Made by a program: the position numbers and the translations under genes
Shown here: positions 1-8,584 of the stretch, in pieces
How positions within the stretch are numbered: position 1 is the stretch's first letter
How the letters are laid out: each line of letters starts with the position of its first letter
Source: DASSUW01 sp963830725
GTDB taxonomy: Bacteria; Actinomycetota; Thermoleophilia; Solirubrobacterales; Solirubrobacteraceae
Reading direction: 5' to 3'
NCBI GenBank assembly: GCA_963830725.1
Contig: CAWHNO010000016.1
Coordinates: 744,001-808,000, forward strand
DNA: 64,000 bases
The notes under the pieces: generated by a model
Told to the model about the DNA's origin: nothing
Databases searched by the model: none
The model's input: only the letters and a program-made list of their open reading frames with translations

Positions 1-888
1 CGATCCAGGAGGAGCTGTCCGTCGCGTCCGGCTCGGCGCTGCGCCGGCGGCACCTCAGAAACCACCTCGCCCAGTGCTCCGGGTGCCGGGAGTACGCGGA
101 CCGCCTGCGTGCCCAGCGCGCGTCGCTCGCCCTGCTCCTGCCCGTCGTCCCGACCCTCGCGCTGCGCGACGCCGTGCTGTCCGGCCTCGCCGGCAGCGCG
201 GGCGCGGGCGCGGGCGCCGCGGCGGGCGGCATCGGGCTGCTGGCCGCCAAGTCGACCGCCGCGAAACTGCTCACGATCGCGGCCGTCGGCGGCGCCGCGG
301 CCGGCGGGGGCACGGTCGCGATCACCACGCACGACGCCGGCACCCGCGACCGGCCTGCTGAGCGACGCGACCAGCGAGCGCCGGCGACGCGAGCGCCGGC
401 GCCTGCCACGCCGGCGGGCTCGCGCGCGGCGGATCCGGGCCCCGCCCTCGAGCGCGTCCCGGCGGCGCGGCGCCGGCACGAGGTCCGGTCGCGATCGGGC
501 AGGCAGGACCGCACGACGGCGACGCGACAAGCGCCAGGACCGGGCCGCGACCGAGCCCGGCAGTCGTTCCAACGGCCGCAAGCCCGAGCGCGCAGCCGCG
601 AGCACGCCGCCCGGCCAGGCCAAGACCAAGACCAGACCCACGCACGCCAAGCCCGTGAAGACGCAGCCGAGGCAACTCAAGCCGCAGAAGCCGAGCAGGC
701 CGAAGCCGGACAAGGTGGCGCCGGCACGAAAGCCCGTCGTGACGAAGGCGAAGTCGGTCAAGCCGCCGAAGGCCAAGCGCGTGCCTGCCTTCGCGCCTCC
801 GGCGGCCGATGCTCCCCGTCACTCCGAGAAGCGGGCGAAGGACGCCGTCGACGGGCAGACCCTCGGGGATCCGGTCGCCAGCGGCTAG
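1..888 (+). pseudogene. C-terminal part of an ECF-type sigma factor with zinc-finger-like tail (5' truncated by window, frame disturbed)
   Basis: The gene enters from the left edge in frame 3. The first visible residues contain HLAQCSGCREY, a HxxxCxxC arrangement like the zinc-binding motif of anti-sigma proteins, followed by a hydrophobic Ala/Gly segment (about codons 58-105) that could be a membrane helix. Solirubrobacterales ECF sigma factors often carry such a tail, which is why I favour this family; the sigma domains themselves lie outside the window. Frame 3 then becomes low-quality, while frame 1 carries a plausible Lys/Pro-rich tail (rich in KP and RKP dipeptides) ending in TAG at 886-888, so a frame change between about 350 and 540 is likely. 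Sequencing error and true decay cannot be told apart here. Confidence 0.5.
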
Positions 889-915
889 GCGCGTCGCGGC
901 GTGTAGCGTACGCGC

Positions 916-1311
916 GTGAGCGTCGAGCAGCATCCCGTCGAGCTGATCATGGCCCGCGGCTTCATGGCGAACCTGTCGACGCCCGCGTTCCTGGTCGACC
1001 GGCTCGGCGTGTTGGTCTTCTACAACGAGGCCGCCGAGGAGATCCTGGGACTCACCTTCGCGGAGGCCGGTCCCATGCCGGCCGAGGAGTGGAGCGCCCG
1101 CTTCGAGCCCACGGGCCCCGACGGCCAGCCCGTTCGTACCGAGGAGTTGCCGCTCGGCGTCGCCTTGCTCGAAGGGCGGCCGGCGCACGCGCCGCTGCGC
1201 ATCACGTCGGCCGGAGGGCGGGCCGAGCAGATCCAGGCCACGGCGTTTCCGGTGATCGGCCGCGGCGGCCAGACCGGAGCGCTCGCGATCTTCTGGAGGG
1301 CTCCGGGCTGA
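916..1311 (+). CDS. PAS domain protein
   Basis: A 131-residue protein starting at GTG 916. It contains one PAS fold: TPAFLVDRLGVLVFYNEAA is the typical N-terminal PAS strand-helix, and the last third (AFPVIGRGGQTGALAIFW) matches the closing strands. There is no attached kinase, GGDEF or HTH domain, so it is a stand-alone sensor module whose ligand is unknown. Its TGA overlaps the ATG of the next gene by one base (TGATG), so the two are probably translated together. The lone PAS next to a metallo-beta-lactamase-fold enzyme suggests a small signalling or sensing unit; this is inference. Confidence 0.75.
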   Translation: MSVEQHPVELIMARGFMANLSTPAFLVDRLGVLVFYNEAAEEILGLTFAEAGPMPAEEWSARFEPTGPDGQPVRTEELPLGVALLEGRPAHAPLRITSAGGRAEQIQATAFPVIGRGGQTGALAIFWRAPG

Positions 1312-2186
1312 TGCTCGTGCGGATGTGGGGCACGCGTGGCTCGCTGCCGACCCCAGGGGCGAGCATGGTGCGCTACGGGGGAAACACCTCCTGCGTCCAG
1401 GTGACCCTCTCGGACGGAACCCATCTGGTCCTCGACGCCGGGACCGGGATCCGAAATCTGCCGACCGACCTGGGGCGCTCGGGCGAGCCCGTCCACATCC
1501 TGCTCACCCACCTTCACCTGGACCACATCCAGGGCCTGCTGTTCTTCGCACCGTTGTTTCAACCGGGCGTACAGGTCACGCTGTGGGGGCCTGCGGCGCC
1601 GGGCGTCTCGCTCGAGCGCCGCATCGGGCGCTACCTCTCGGCGCCGTTGACGCCGGTGGAGATCCGTGAGCTGCCATGCCGGCTGGACTTCCGCAACTGC
1701 CCGACCACGCGCTGGCAGATCGGCTCGGCCCAGATCACCGCCGAGGGTGTCACGCACCGCGGGCCGACGCTCGGGTTCCGCGTCGAGGAGAACGGCAGCT
1801 CGCTGTGCTACCTGCCGGACCATGAGCCCGCGATCATCGGCGACATCGACCGGCTCGACGCCGAGTGGGTCTCGGGGTCGTCGCTCGCCCGGGACGTCGA
1901 TCTGCTGGTCCACGACTGCCAGTACACGGACGCCGAGTACCCCGCCCACGTGGGCTGGGGCCACTCCGCGCTCTCGCACGCGCTGCAGTTCGCGCGCCGG
2001 GTCGGCGCTCGCAACACGCTGCTGTTCCACCACGACCCGGGGCACACCGACGACGAGCTCGACGCCATGCTCGACGTCGCCTACAGGCAGTGGACGGCGG
2101 CCGGCGGCAGGGAGGGCGCAATCTCGATGGCTGCCGAGGGCACCACCGTGACCGTCGGGTCGAGCGCGCCGGCGATCAACTCGTAA
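1311..2186 (+). CDS. Metallo-beta-lactamase-fold metal-dependent hydrolase (cyclic-nucleotide phosphodiesterase-like)
   Basis: A 291-residue protein with the metal-binding motif THLHLDH at residues 66-72 (HxHxDH), a GTRGS N-terminal strand, DAGTG near residue 43, an Asp-His region (VHDCQY) and a late FHHDPGHTD histidine site. This arrangement is seen in MBL-fold enzymes annotated as cAMP phosphodiesterase-like or beta-lactamase-superfamily hydrolases. There is no signal peptide, so it is cytoplasmic. The substrate is not deducible. The reading frame is open far upstream (to 174), but homology begins at this ATG, which overlaps the stop of the PAS gene. Confidence 0.85.
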   Translation: MLVRMWGTRGSLPTPGASMVRYGGNTSCVQVTLSDGTHLVLDAGTGIRNLPTDLGRSGEPVHILLTHLHLDHIQGLLFFAPLFQPGVQVTLWGPAAPGVSLERRIGRYLSAPLTPVEIRELPCRLDFRNCPTTRWQIGSAQITAEGVTHRGPTLGFRVEENGSSLCYLPDHEPAIIGDIDRLDAEWVSGSSLARDVDLLVHDCQYTDAEYPAHVGWGHSALSHALQFARRVGARNTLLFHHDPGHTDDELDAMLDVAYRQWTAAGGREGAISMAAEGTTVTVGSSAPAINS

Positions 2187-2221
2187 CCGCGCGCGGCCCG
2201 CCCCGGCGGCGACCGGCACGA

Positions 2222-3412
2222 TCACCGAGCCGCCACGGCCTCGGCGTAGACCCCGGCGGTCTGGCGCGCGATCGCCGACCAGTCGAACTCGCGCACGGCC
2301 CGCTCGCGCCCCGCCTTGCCCATCTCCGCCGCGAGCCCGGGATTGGCCACCAGCATGTTGACGCGCTCGGCGATCCCCGCCACGAACCCCACCGGGTCGC
2401 GCGGCTCGATCGAGCCGGGAGCCGTCTCGAACGGCACCAGCAGCCCCGTCTCGCCGTCCACGACGACCTCGACGATGCCGCCCGTGGCGGTAGCCACCAC
2501 CGCGGCCTCGCACGCCATCGCCTCGAGGTTCACGATCCCCAGCGGCTCGTAGATCGACGGGCACGCGAACACGGTCGCGTGGCTGAGCAGCTGGATCACC
2601 TCGTGCTTCGGCAGCATCTGCTCGAGCCAGATCACGTTGCCGCGCTCGGCCCGCAGGCGGTCGACCCGCTTCGCCACGTCGGCCGCGATCTCCGGCGTGT
2701 CGGGCGCGCCCGCGCACAGCACGAGCTGGGCCGCGGGGTCGAACTCCATGGCGGCGTCGACCAGGTACGGCACGCCCTTCTGGCGCGTGATCCGGCCCAC
2801 GAAGACGACCGACGGCCGCGCCGGGTCGATCGCGTAGCGCTCGAGCACGTCGGTGCGCGGGTCGGGCGCGTACTCCCGGGCGTCGATGCCGTTGTAGATG
2901 ACCGGCACCCGGTCAGGGTCGATCTCCGGGTAGCACTCGAGGATGTCGCGGCGCGAGCCCTCGGAGACCGCGATCACCCGGTCGGCCGCCGCGAGCGACA
3001 CCTTCTCGCACCAGCTCGAGAGCGCGTACCCGCCGCCGAGCTGCTCGGCCTTCCACGGCCGCAGCGGCTCGAGGCTGTGCACGGTCGCCACGTGCGGAAC
3101 GCCGTAGATGAGCTTGGCCAGGTGCCCCGCGAGCTGCGCGTACCAGGTGTGGCTGTGGACGACCTCGGCGCCGTCGACCGCCGCCGCCATCGAGAGGTCG
3201 ATCGACATCGCGCGCAGCGCGGCCAGGTGCGGGGCGTCGCCGGCCAGCGCGTCCCACGCGCGATGCCCGACCACCCCGTCGCGGTCGTCGCCCCACGCGT
3301 GCACGGTCACGTCCTCGAGCCGCGCCAGCTCGCGCGCCAGGTACTCGACGTGCACGCCTGCGCCGCCGTAGACCTCCGGCGGGTACTCGCGCGTGAGCAG
3401 CGCGACCTTCAC
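2222..3412 (-). CDS. glgA: Actinobacterial glycogen synthase / maltose-1-phosphate synthase (GT4)
   Basis: A 396-residue GT-B glycosyltransferase. It begins MKVALLTREYPPEVYGGAG-like with the glycine-rich acceptor loop of glycogen synthases; residues 206-213 are GRITRQKG (nucleotide-sugar contact) and residues 288-300 contain the E(x7)E-type EPLGIVNLEAMA motif of GT4 enzymes. The length (about 390) matches the actinobacterial 'GlgA' family; its mycobacterial member Rv1212c (GlgM) makes maltose 1-phosphate from ADP-glucose and glucose 1-phosphate, so that reaction is as likely as glycogen elongation. Start GTG overlaps the glgC stop by 4 nt (GTGA), which shows coupling to glgC. Longer in-frame starts upstream fall inside glgC and are rejected. 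Confidence 0.9.
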   Translation of the reverse strand: MKVALLTREYPPEVYGGAGVHVEYLARELARLEDVTVHAWGDDRDGVVGHRAWDALAGDAPHLAALRAMSIDLSMAAAVDGAEVVHSHTWYAQLAGHLAKLIYGVPHVATVHSLEPLRPWKAEQLGGGYALSSWCEKVSLAAADRVIAVSEGSRRDILECYPEIDPDRVPVIYNGIDAREYAPDPRTDVLERYAIDPARPSVVFVGRITRQKGVPYLVDAAMEFDPAAQLVLCAGAPDTPEIAADVAKRVDRLRAERGNVIWLEQMLPKHEVIQLLSHATVFACPSIYEPLGIVNLEAMACEAAVVATATGGIVEVVVDGETGLLVPFETAPGSIEPRDPVGFVAGIAERVNMLVANPGLAAEMGKAGRERAVREFDWSAIARQTAGVYAEAVAAR

Positions 3413-4635
3413 GCCTCCACCACCGCTCCCTTGGGGATCACGGCGATCCCGTTGTCCGAGACCTTGAAGCGCTCGCGGTCGGCCTCGGGGTCGACCCCGA
3501 CCTGGGCTCCCGGCGCGATCCGGACGTTCTTGTCGACGATCGCGTAGCGCACCACCGCCCCGCGGCCGACGTCGACCCCCTGCATCAGGATCGAGCCCTC
3601 GACCTCGGCGTGCGAGTGCAGGTGCACGCCCGGCGAGAGGATCGACCGGCGGGCGGTCGCGCCCGAGATGACGACGCCCGCGCACACCATCGAGTCGAGC
3701 GCGTGCCCGCGCCGGCCGTCCTCGTCGAAGACGAACTTGGCCGGCGGCAGCGGCTCGTGCCAGGTGAGGATCGGCCACTCGTCGTTGTAGAGGTTGAACA
3801 CCGGGTCGATCGAGATCAGGTCCATGTGCGCGTCGTAGAACGCGTCGAGCGTCCCGACGTCGCGCCAGTAGCCGTGGTCGCGCTCGCCCTCCCCCGGGAC
3901 GATGTTCTTCGAGAAGTCGTAGACGTGCGCCGCGCCGCTGCCCACCAGCATCGGCACGATGTTGCCGCCCATGTCGTGGCTCGAGGACGAGGACCCGGCA
4001 TCCGCGGTCACCGCCTCGATCAGCGCCTTGGTGGTGAACATGTAGTTGCCCATCGAGGCGAAGACCTGGTCGGGCGCGTCCGGCAGCCCGACCGCGTCCT
4101 CCGGCTTCTCGCGGAAGGCGGTGATCGTGTGGCCGTCGGGCCCGGCCTCGACGACGCCGAACTGGTCGGCCTGTGACAGGGGCGCCCGCAGCGCCGCCAC
4201 CGTGACCGCCGCCCCGGTCTCGATGTGCTGGTCGAGCATCTGGCCCGGGTCCATGCGGTAGATGTGGTCGGCGCCGAATACCGCCACGTAGTCCGGCTGC
4301 TCGTCGTTGAGCAGGTTGAGGTTCTGATAGATGGCGTCGGCCGAGCCCGAGAACCAGTGCGGCCCGCGCCGCATCTGCGCCGGCACCGGCGCCACGTAGT
4401 TGCCCAGCAGCGGCGACAGCCGCCAGGTCAGCGTGATGTGACGGTCGAGCGAGTGGCTCTTGTACTGCGTCAGCACGACGATCCGGCGGAAGCCGGCGTT
4501 GACGAGGTTGGAGAGCGCGAAGTCGATCAGCCGGTAGTTGCCGCCGAACGGCACCGCGGGCTTGGCGCGGTCGAGCGTCAGCGGCGCAAGGCGCTTTCCC
4601 TCGCCGCCGGCCAGCACGATCCCGAAGACGTCCAT
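3409..4635 (-). CDS. glgC: Glucose-1-phosphate adenylyltransferase
   Basis: A 408-residue ADP-glucose pyrophosphorylase. The N-terminal LAGGEGKRLAPLT signature binds the nucleotide, followed by KPAVPFGGNYRLIDF (sugar-nucleotide contact) and a C-terminal left-handed beta-helix with hexapeptide-like repeats (ILSPGVHLHSHAEVEGS). It makes ADP-glucose from ATP and glucose 1-phosphate, the committed step of glycogen synthesis. It sits between pgm (stop TAA overlaps this ATG by 1 nt) and glgA (4-nt overlap), so pgm supplies glucose 1-phosphate and glgA uses the product. Complete and without obvious defects. Confidence 0.95.
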   Translation of the reverse strand: MDVFGIVLAGGEGKRLAPLTLDRAKPAVPFGGNYRLIDFALSNLVNAGFRRIVVLTQYKSHSLDRHITLTWRLSPLLGNYVAPVPAQMRRGPHWFSGSADAIYQNLNLLNDEQPDYVAVFGADHIYRMDPGQMLDQHIETGAAVTVAALRAPLSQADQFGVVEAGPDGHTITAFREKPEDAVGLPDAPDQVFASMGNYMFTTKALIEAVTADAGSSSSSHDMGGNIVPMLVGSGAAHVYDFSKNIVPGEGERDHGYWRDVGTLDAFYDAHMDLISIDPVFNLYNDEWPILTWHEPLPPAKFVFDEDGRRGHALDSMVCAGVVISGATARRSILSPGVHLHSHAEVEGSILMQGVDVGRGAVVRYAIVDKNVRIAPGAQVGVDPEADRERFKVSDNGIAVIPKGAVVEA

Positions 4636-6263
4636 TACCCCCTCAGCGCTCGATCGACGATCTCCTGGGCCTCGCCGAGGATCCGCTCGAGGCGCTCCTC
4701 GCCGTCGAGGCCCTCGGCATAGACCTTGTACACGTCCTCGGTGCCGGACGGGCGCGCCGCGAACCAGCCGTGCTCGGCCACGACCTTCAACCCGCCGATG
4801 GGCGCGCCGTTGCCGGGCGCAGTCGTGAGCTTGGCGACGATCGGCTCGCCTGCCAGCTCGGAGCTCGTGACCTGCTCGGGCGAGAGCTTGGCCAGCTGGT
4901 CCTTCTCCGCCGGCGACGCGGCGACGTCGATCCGCCGGTACGCCGCATGACCGAAGCGATCGGCGAGCTCGGCGTACGCCGCGCCCGGGTCGCGGCCCGT
5001 GCGGGCGGTCATCTCGGCCGCCAGCAGGCACGGGATCAGCCCGTCCTTGTCGGTGCTCCAGGCGCCGCCGTCGCGGCGCAGGAACGACGCTCCCGCGCTC
5101 TCCTCGCCGCCGAAGCCGAGCGTGCCCTCGATCAGGCCTTCGACGAACCACTTGAAGCCGACCGGGACCTCGACCACGCGGCGGCCGAGGTCGGCGGCCA
5201 CGCGGTCGATGATGCTCGAGCTCACGAGCGTCTTGCCGACGCCGACGCCGTCGCCCCAGTCGCGGTGGCCGGCGAACAGGTAGGCCACGCAGGCGGCGAG
5301 GTGGTGGTTGGGATTGAGCAGCCCGGCGCCGGGTGTGACGATGCCGTGGCGGTCGGCGTCGGGGTCGTTGGCGACGGCCACGTCGAAGCGGTCGCGCAGC
5401 TCGGTCAGCCGCGCCATCGCGTACGGCGACGAGCAGTCCATGCGGATCTTGCCGTCCCAGTCGAGCGGCACGAAGCGGAAGGTCGGGTCGATCCGGTCGT
5501 TGACGATCTCGAGGTCGAGCCCGTGGACCTCGGCGATCGCGGCCCAGTAGGCGGCGCTCGCTCCGCCCAGCGGATCGACGCCGATGCGCAGGCCGGCCCC
5601 GCGGATCGCGTCGAGGTCGATCACCTGCCCGAGGTCGGCGACGTAGGCCTGCACGTAGTCGCGCCGGTGCACCGTGTCGGCGCGCTGCGCGTGGTCGTAC
5701 GGGGTGCGCAGGACCCCCTCGAGCCCCGCGCCGAGCAGCCGGTTGGCCTCGCTCTCGATCCAGCCCGTCACGTCGGTGTCGGCCGGACCGCCGTGCGGCG
5801 GGTTGTACTTGAAGCCGCCGTCGGCCGGCGGGTTGTGCGACGGCGTGACCACGATCCCGTCCGCCCGACCGCGCCCGCCGCGGTTGTACTCGAGGATCGC
5901 GTGCGAGATGACCGGCGTCGGGGTGGCGCCGTCGCGGGCGTCGACGCAGACGTCGACTCCGTGGGCGGCCAGCACCTCGACGATCGTCTCCGCGGCCGGC
6001 TCCGACAGCGCGTGTGTGTCGCGGCCGAGGAACAGCGGCCCGTCGATCCCCTGTGCCTCGCGGTAGCGGCAAACCGCCTCGCTGATGGCCAGCACGTGCG
6101 CCTCGGTGAAAGTGCCCGCGAGCGAGGAGCCGCGATGGCCGGACGTCCCGAACGCCACGCGGTTCGCCGGGTCCGGCTGCTCGTAGTAGGCCTCCACCAG
6201 CCGGCCGACGTCGACCAGGTCCGACTCCTGCGGAAGCGTCCCCGCGCGCGGATCGACGCTCAT
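4635..6263 (-). CDS. pgm: Phosphoglucomutase (alpha-D-glucose phosphate-specific)
   Basis: A 542-residue phosphohexomutase, the usual length for bacterial Pgm. The catalytic phosphoserine lies in TPSHNP (Ser142), the metal loop is DPDADRHG at 300-307, and the phosphate-binding loop is RPSGTED near the C-terminus; GTSGHRG at 39-45 is the N-terminal substrate loop. It interconverts glucose 6- and 1-phosphate and is the first gene of the pgm-glgC-glgA operon. A purine-rich stretch (GGGGGGAG) directly precedes the ATG. A palindrome at 6340-6351 lies about 77 bp upstream and may be an operator for this operon. Confidence 0.95.
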   Translation of the reverse strand: MSVDPRAGTLPQESDLVDVGRLVEAYYEQPDPANRVAFGTSGHRGSSLAGTFTEAHVLAISEAVCRYREAQGIDGPLFLGRDTHALSEPAAETIVEVLAAHGVDVCVDARDGATPTPVISHAILEYNRGGRGRADGIVVTPSHNPPADGGFKYNPPHGGPADTDVTGWIESEANRLLGAGLEGVLRTPYDHAQRADTVHRRDYVQAYVADLGQVIDLDAIRGAGLRIGVDPLGGASAAYWAAIAEVHGLDLEIVNDRIDPTFRFVPLDWDGKIRMDCSSPYAMARLTELRDRFDVAVANDPDADRHGIVTPGAGLLNPNHHLAACVAYLFAGHRDWGDGVGVGKTLVSSSIIDRVAADLGRRVVEVPVGFKWFVEGLIEGTLGFGGEESAGASFLRRDGGAWSTDKDGLIPCLLAAEMTARTGRDPGAAYAELADRFGHAAYRRIDVAASPAEKDQLAKLSPEQVTSSELAGEPIVAKLTTAPGNGAPIGGLKVVAEHGWFAARPSGTEDVYKVYAEGLDGEERLERILGEAQEIVDRALRG

Positions 6264-6339
6264 CTCCCCCCGATCTCCTCCGGGACGGTCACGGGCGGCA
6301 GGTTGTCACAGCCCGAGCGCTCGTGCTCGCCGCTCCCTG

Positions 6340-6351
6340 AGAACGTTCTCT
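6340..6351. promoter_or_regulatory. Palindromic operator candidate in the glg/kinase intergenic region
   Basis: Perfect 12-bp palindrome GAGAACGTTCTC. Its central AACGTT core is also the core of the palindrome at 6470-6485. It lies between the divergent pgm operon and the sugar kinase genes, near a LacI-family regulator gene. LacI proteins bind palindromes with a central CG step, so a LacI operator is plausible. No binding data; inference. Confidence 0.4.
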
Positions 6352-6395
6352 CGAATCAGGGGACCGTAGCTCAGGCGAACTTCCGCGTCGTGAGA

Positions 6396-6430
6396 TTTCG
6401 TTTTCTGAGCTTTTCGTGTACAGTCGCGCG
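6396..6430 (+). promoter_or_regulatory. Putative promoter giving a leaderless transcript at 6431
   Basis: A TACAGT hexamer at 6419-6424 fits the actinobacterial TAnnnT -10 consensus and ends 6 nt before the ATG at 6431, the spacing expected when transcription starts on the A of the start codon. The upstream stretch (6396-6417) is T-rich, unusual in this GC-rich genome, but has no good TTGACA match. Confidence 0.4.
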
Positions 6431-6517
6431 ATGCCCGCCAGCACTGGAATCGAAGCGACGACCGCACGAGGCGAAACGTTTCGCCGGCCGACGATCAAGG
6501 ACGTCGCCCGGCCATGA
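6431..6517 (+). pseudogene. 28-codon LacI N-terminal remnant / leader ORF overlapping the kinase start
   Basis: A short ORF starting at ATG 6431 and stopping at TGA 6515-6517. Residues 18-26 read RRPTIKDVA, the conserved beginning of a LacI-family helix-turn-helix (the complete regulator at 7423 has RRPTMRDVAALAG). After DVAR the frame ends at once in a TGA that overlaps the kinase ATG as ATGA. I read this as a lacI gene whose body was deleted, leaving its promoter, its internal operator and the first helix fused to the next gene. It may now act as a translated leader coupled to the kinase. Recognition of the motif is direct; the deletion history is inference. Confidence 0.5.
6470..6485. promoter_or_regulatory. 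LacI-type operator palindrome inside the leader ORF
   Basis: Perfect 16-bp palindrome GGCGAAACGTTTCGCC. The GAAACGTTTC core is a common operator form for LacI-family sugar regulators of actinobacteria. It lies 40-55 nt after the predicted transcription start and about 30 nt before the kinase ATG, a position suited to roadblock repression. The likely binder is the LacI protein encoded at 7423. Confidence 0.5.
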
Positions 6518-7422
6518 TCCTCGTCGGCGGGGAGGCGCTCTACGACTTAGTCCTCCAGGACGGCGTCGACGACCTCGCGGGCCACCCCGGCGGCGGGCCG
6601 TTCAACGCCGCGCGGACGATCGGGCGCCTCGGGCAGCCGGTCGCCTACCTCGGCCGGCTCTCGAGCGACCGCTTCGGGCACCGCCTGGAGGCGATGTTGC
6701 GCGAGGACGGCGTCGACCTCGGCTGTGTCGTGCACACCGACGACCCGACGACGCTCGCGCTCGCCGAGGTCGATCACGAGGGCGTCGCCCGCTACCGCTT
6801 CTACGAGCGCGGGACGTCGGCTCCCGGGCTCACGCCCGAGACGGCGCTCGCCGCCCTGCCCGACGACGTGCGACTCGTGCACGTCGGCACGCTCGGGCTG
6901 GCCCTCGAGCCGATCGCCACCGCGCTCGAGGCGGTCGTCGAGCGGCTCGCCGGCAGCGCGCTGATCGCGGTCGACCCCAATTGCCGGCCGTGGGTGATCG
7001 ACGACCACGACGCGTACCAGGCGCGCATGCGGCGCGTCCTCGCCCACAGCCACGTGCTGAAGGTCAGCGAGGAGGACCTCGCCTATCTCGAGCCGGACCT
7101 GCCCGCGGTGGAGGGAGTGCGTGCGCTGCTCGAGCACGGGCCGACGGTCGGCCTGCTCACGCGCGGGCCGAACGGCGCGCTGGTCATCACGCGCACCGCG
7201 GAGGTGGCGGTGCCGGCGCCGCGGGCCAAGGTGGTCGACACGATCGGAGCCGGCGACGCATTCGGCGGCGGGTTCCTGGGCTGGTGGAGCGAGCGCGGGC
7301 TCGGCACCGACGAGCTGGCCAAGATCGACGTCGTGGTCGAGGCCACGCGCTTCGCCTGCCTCGTCGCCGCGCGCACGTGCTCGCGGCCGGGCGCCTCGCC
7401 GCCCTACCGGAACGAGCTGTAG
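6514..7422 (+). CDS. PfkB-family carbohydrate kinase (fructokinase-like)
   Basis: A 302-residue ribokinase-fold sugar kinase. The N-terminus has the GGEALYDL strand and HPGGGPFNAA substrate-binding glycines (PfkB signature 1), and residues 242-250 are DTIGAGDAF, the signature 2 loop with the catalytic Asp and anion hole. It phosphorylates a sugar with ATP, probably fructose or a related ketose; the precise sugar cannot be read from sequence. ATG 6514 overlaps the stop of the LacI remnant (ATGA) and the gene ends directly before the lacI ATG, so kinase and regulator form one unit, probably induced by the sugar. Confidence 0.88.
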   Translation: MILVGGEALYDLVLQDGVDDLAGHPGGGPFNAARTIGRLGQPVAYLGRLSSDRFGHRLEAMLREDGVDLGCVVHTDDPTTLALAEVDHEGVARYRFYERGTSAPGLTPETALAALPDDVRLVHVGTLGLALEPIATALEAVVERLAGSALIAVDPNCRPWVIDDHDAYQARMRRVLAHSHVLKVSEEDLAYLEPDLPAVEGVRALLEHGPTVGLLTRGPNGALVITRTAEVAVPAPRAKVVDTIGAGDAFGGGFLGWWSERGLGTDELAKIDVVVEATRFACLVAARTCSRPGASPPYRNEL

Positions 7423-8584
7423 ATGAGCTCGTCGCCGCGCCCGCGCGCCTCGGGTACCGTCCCGGCGATGCTCCCCCAGCAGGCTCCGCGCCGGCCGACG
7501 ATGCGCGACGTGGCGGCGCTGGCCGGCGTGAGCCTGAGCACCGTGTCGCGGGTCGTCAGCGGCAGCCAGCAGGTCGACCCCGAGCTCGCCGTCAAGGTCG
7601 AGAAGGCGGTCGAGATGCTGGGCTATCGCCACAACCTGGCGGCCGGCAACCTGCGCCGCGCCGACGGGCTCTCGGCCAGCATCGGGCTCGTCTTCGAGGA
7701 CGTCTCGAACCCGTTCTTCTCGGCCGTCCACCGCGGCGTCGAGGACGTGGCGCGCAAGCGGTCGCGTGCTCACCTTCGCCGGCAGCTCGGACGAGGACCC
7801 CGCGCGCGAGCGCGAGCTCACCGAGGCATTCCTCGGGCGCCGCGTCGACGGCCTGGTCATCGCGCCGGCGTCGGCCGATCACAGCTACCTGGCGCGCGAC
7901 GTCGCGGCCGGCATGGCGCTCGTCTTCGTCGACCGCCCGCCGCACTTCATCGACGCCGACGCCGTGGTGAGCGACAACGTCGGCGGCGCCCGCACGGCGG
8001 TCGCGCACCTGGCCGCGGCCGGCCATCGCCGGATCGCGTTCCTGGGCGACAGGCCCGAGATCTTCACGGCCGCGGAGCGGCTGCGCGGCTACCGCGAGGC
8101 GCTCGCGCAGCACGGCGGCGAGCAGCACGACGCGCTGGTGCGGCATCCGGCGTTCCGCGCCGTCGACGTCGACGCCACCGTGCGCGAGCTGCTCGCCGGC
8201 GAGAACCCGCCGACGGCGCTGTTCACGGCGCAGAACCTGATCACGCTGGGCGCCCTGCGGACGCTGCACGAGCTGGAGCTCCAGCACACGATCGCGCTCG
8301 TCGGGTTCGACGACGTCCCGCTCGCCGCGCTGCTCCAGCCCGGCGTTAGCGTCGTCGCGCAGGACCCCTACGCGCTCGGCCGCCACGCCGCCGAGCTGCT
8401 CTTCTCGCGCCTCGACGGCCATCGCGGCGCTTCGCGGCGCGAGGTCCTCCCGACCACGCTGATCGAGCGCGGGTCAGGCGAGATCCCGCCGCCGCTACGA
8501 GCTCGGTCGCCGCAGCCTCCTCGCGCACGGCCGGGCTGCGGCCGGCGAGGACGCCGCCGTCGATCGGCAGCGTCGTGCCGGTGA
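7423..8584 (+). pseudogene. LacI-family transcriptional regulator, single frameshift
   Basis: The N-terminal helix-turn-helix is complete (RRPTMRDVAALAGVSLSTVSRV, split as RRPTMRDVAALAG and VSLSTVSRV), as is the hinge and first periplasmic-binding-like half in frame 1 up to DVARKR. Frame 2 then continues with LTFAGSSDEDPARE and the full effector domain, ending in TLIERGSGEIPPP. The change of frame lies at about 7755-7765 and needs only one extra base, so a sequencing error is likely and the protein is probably about 350 residues. The normal stop after IPPP is also absent: frame 2 runs on to 8584 across the 3' end of the convergent SDR gene. The probable target is the palindromes at 6340 and 6470. 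Confidence 0.75.

Noticed and set aside
174..2186. 670-codon open frame joining the sigma tail to the metallo-beta-lactamase-fold protein
   Set aside because: Only the two ends look coding. The middle (about 900-1310) is out of frame with the PAS gene, which has clear homology, so no fusion protein is claimed.
7755..7765. Programmed ribosomal frameshift in lacI
   Set aside because: No slippery heptamer or following structure stands out, LacI genes do not use frameshifting, and similar single-base breaks occur in many other genes here.
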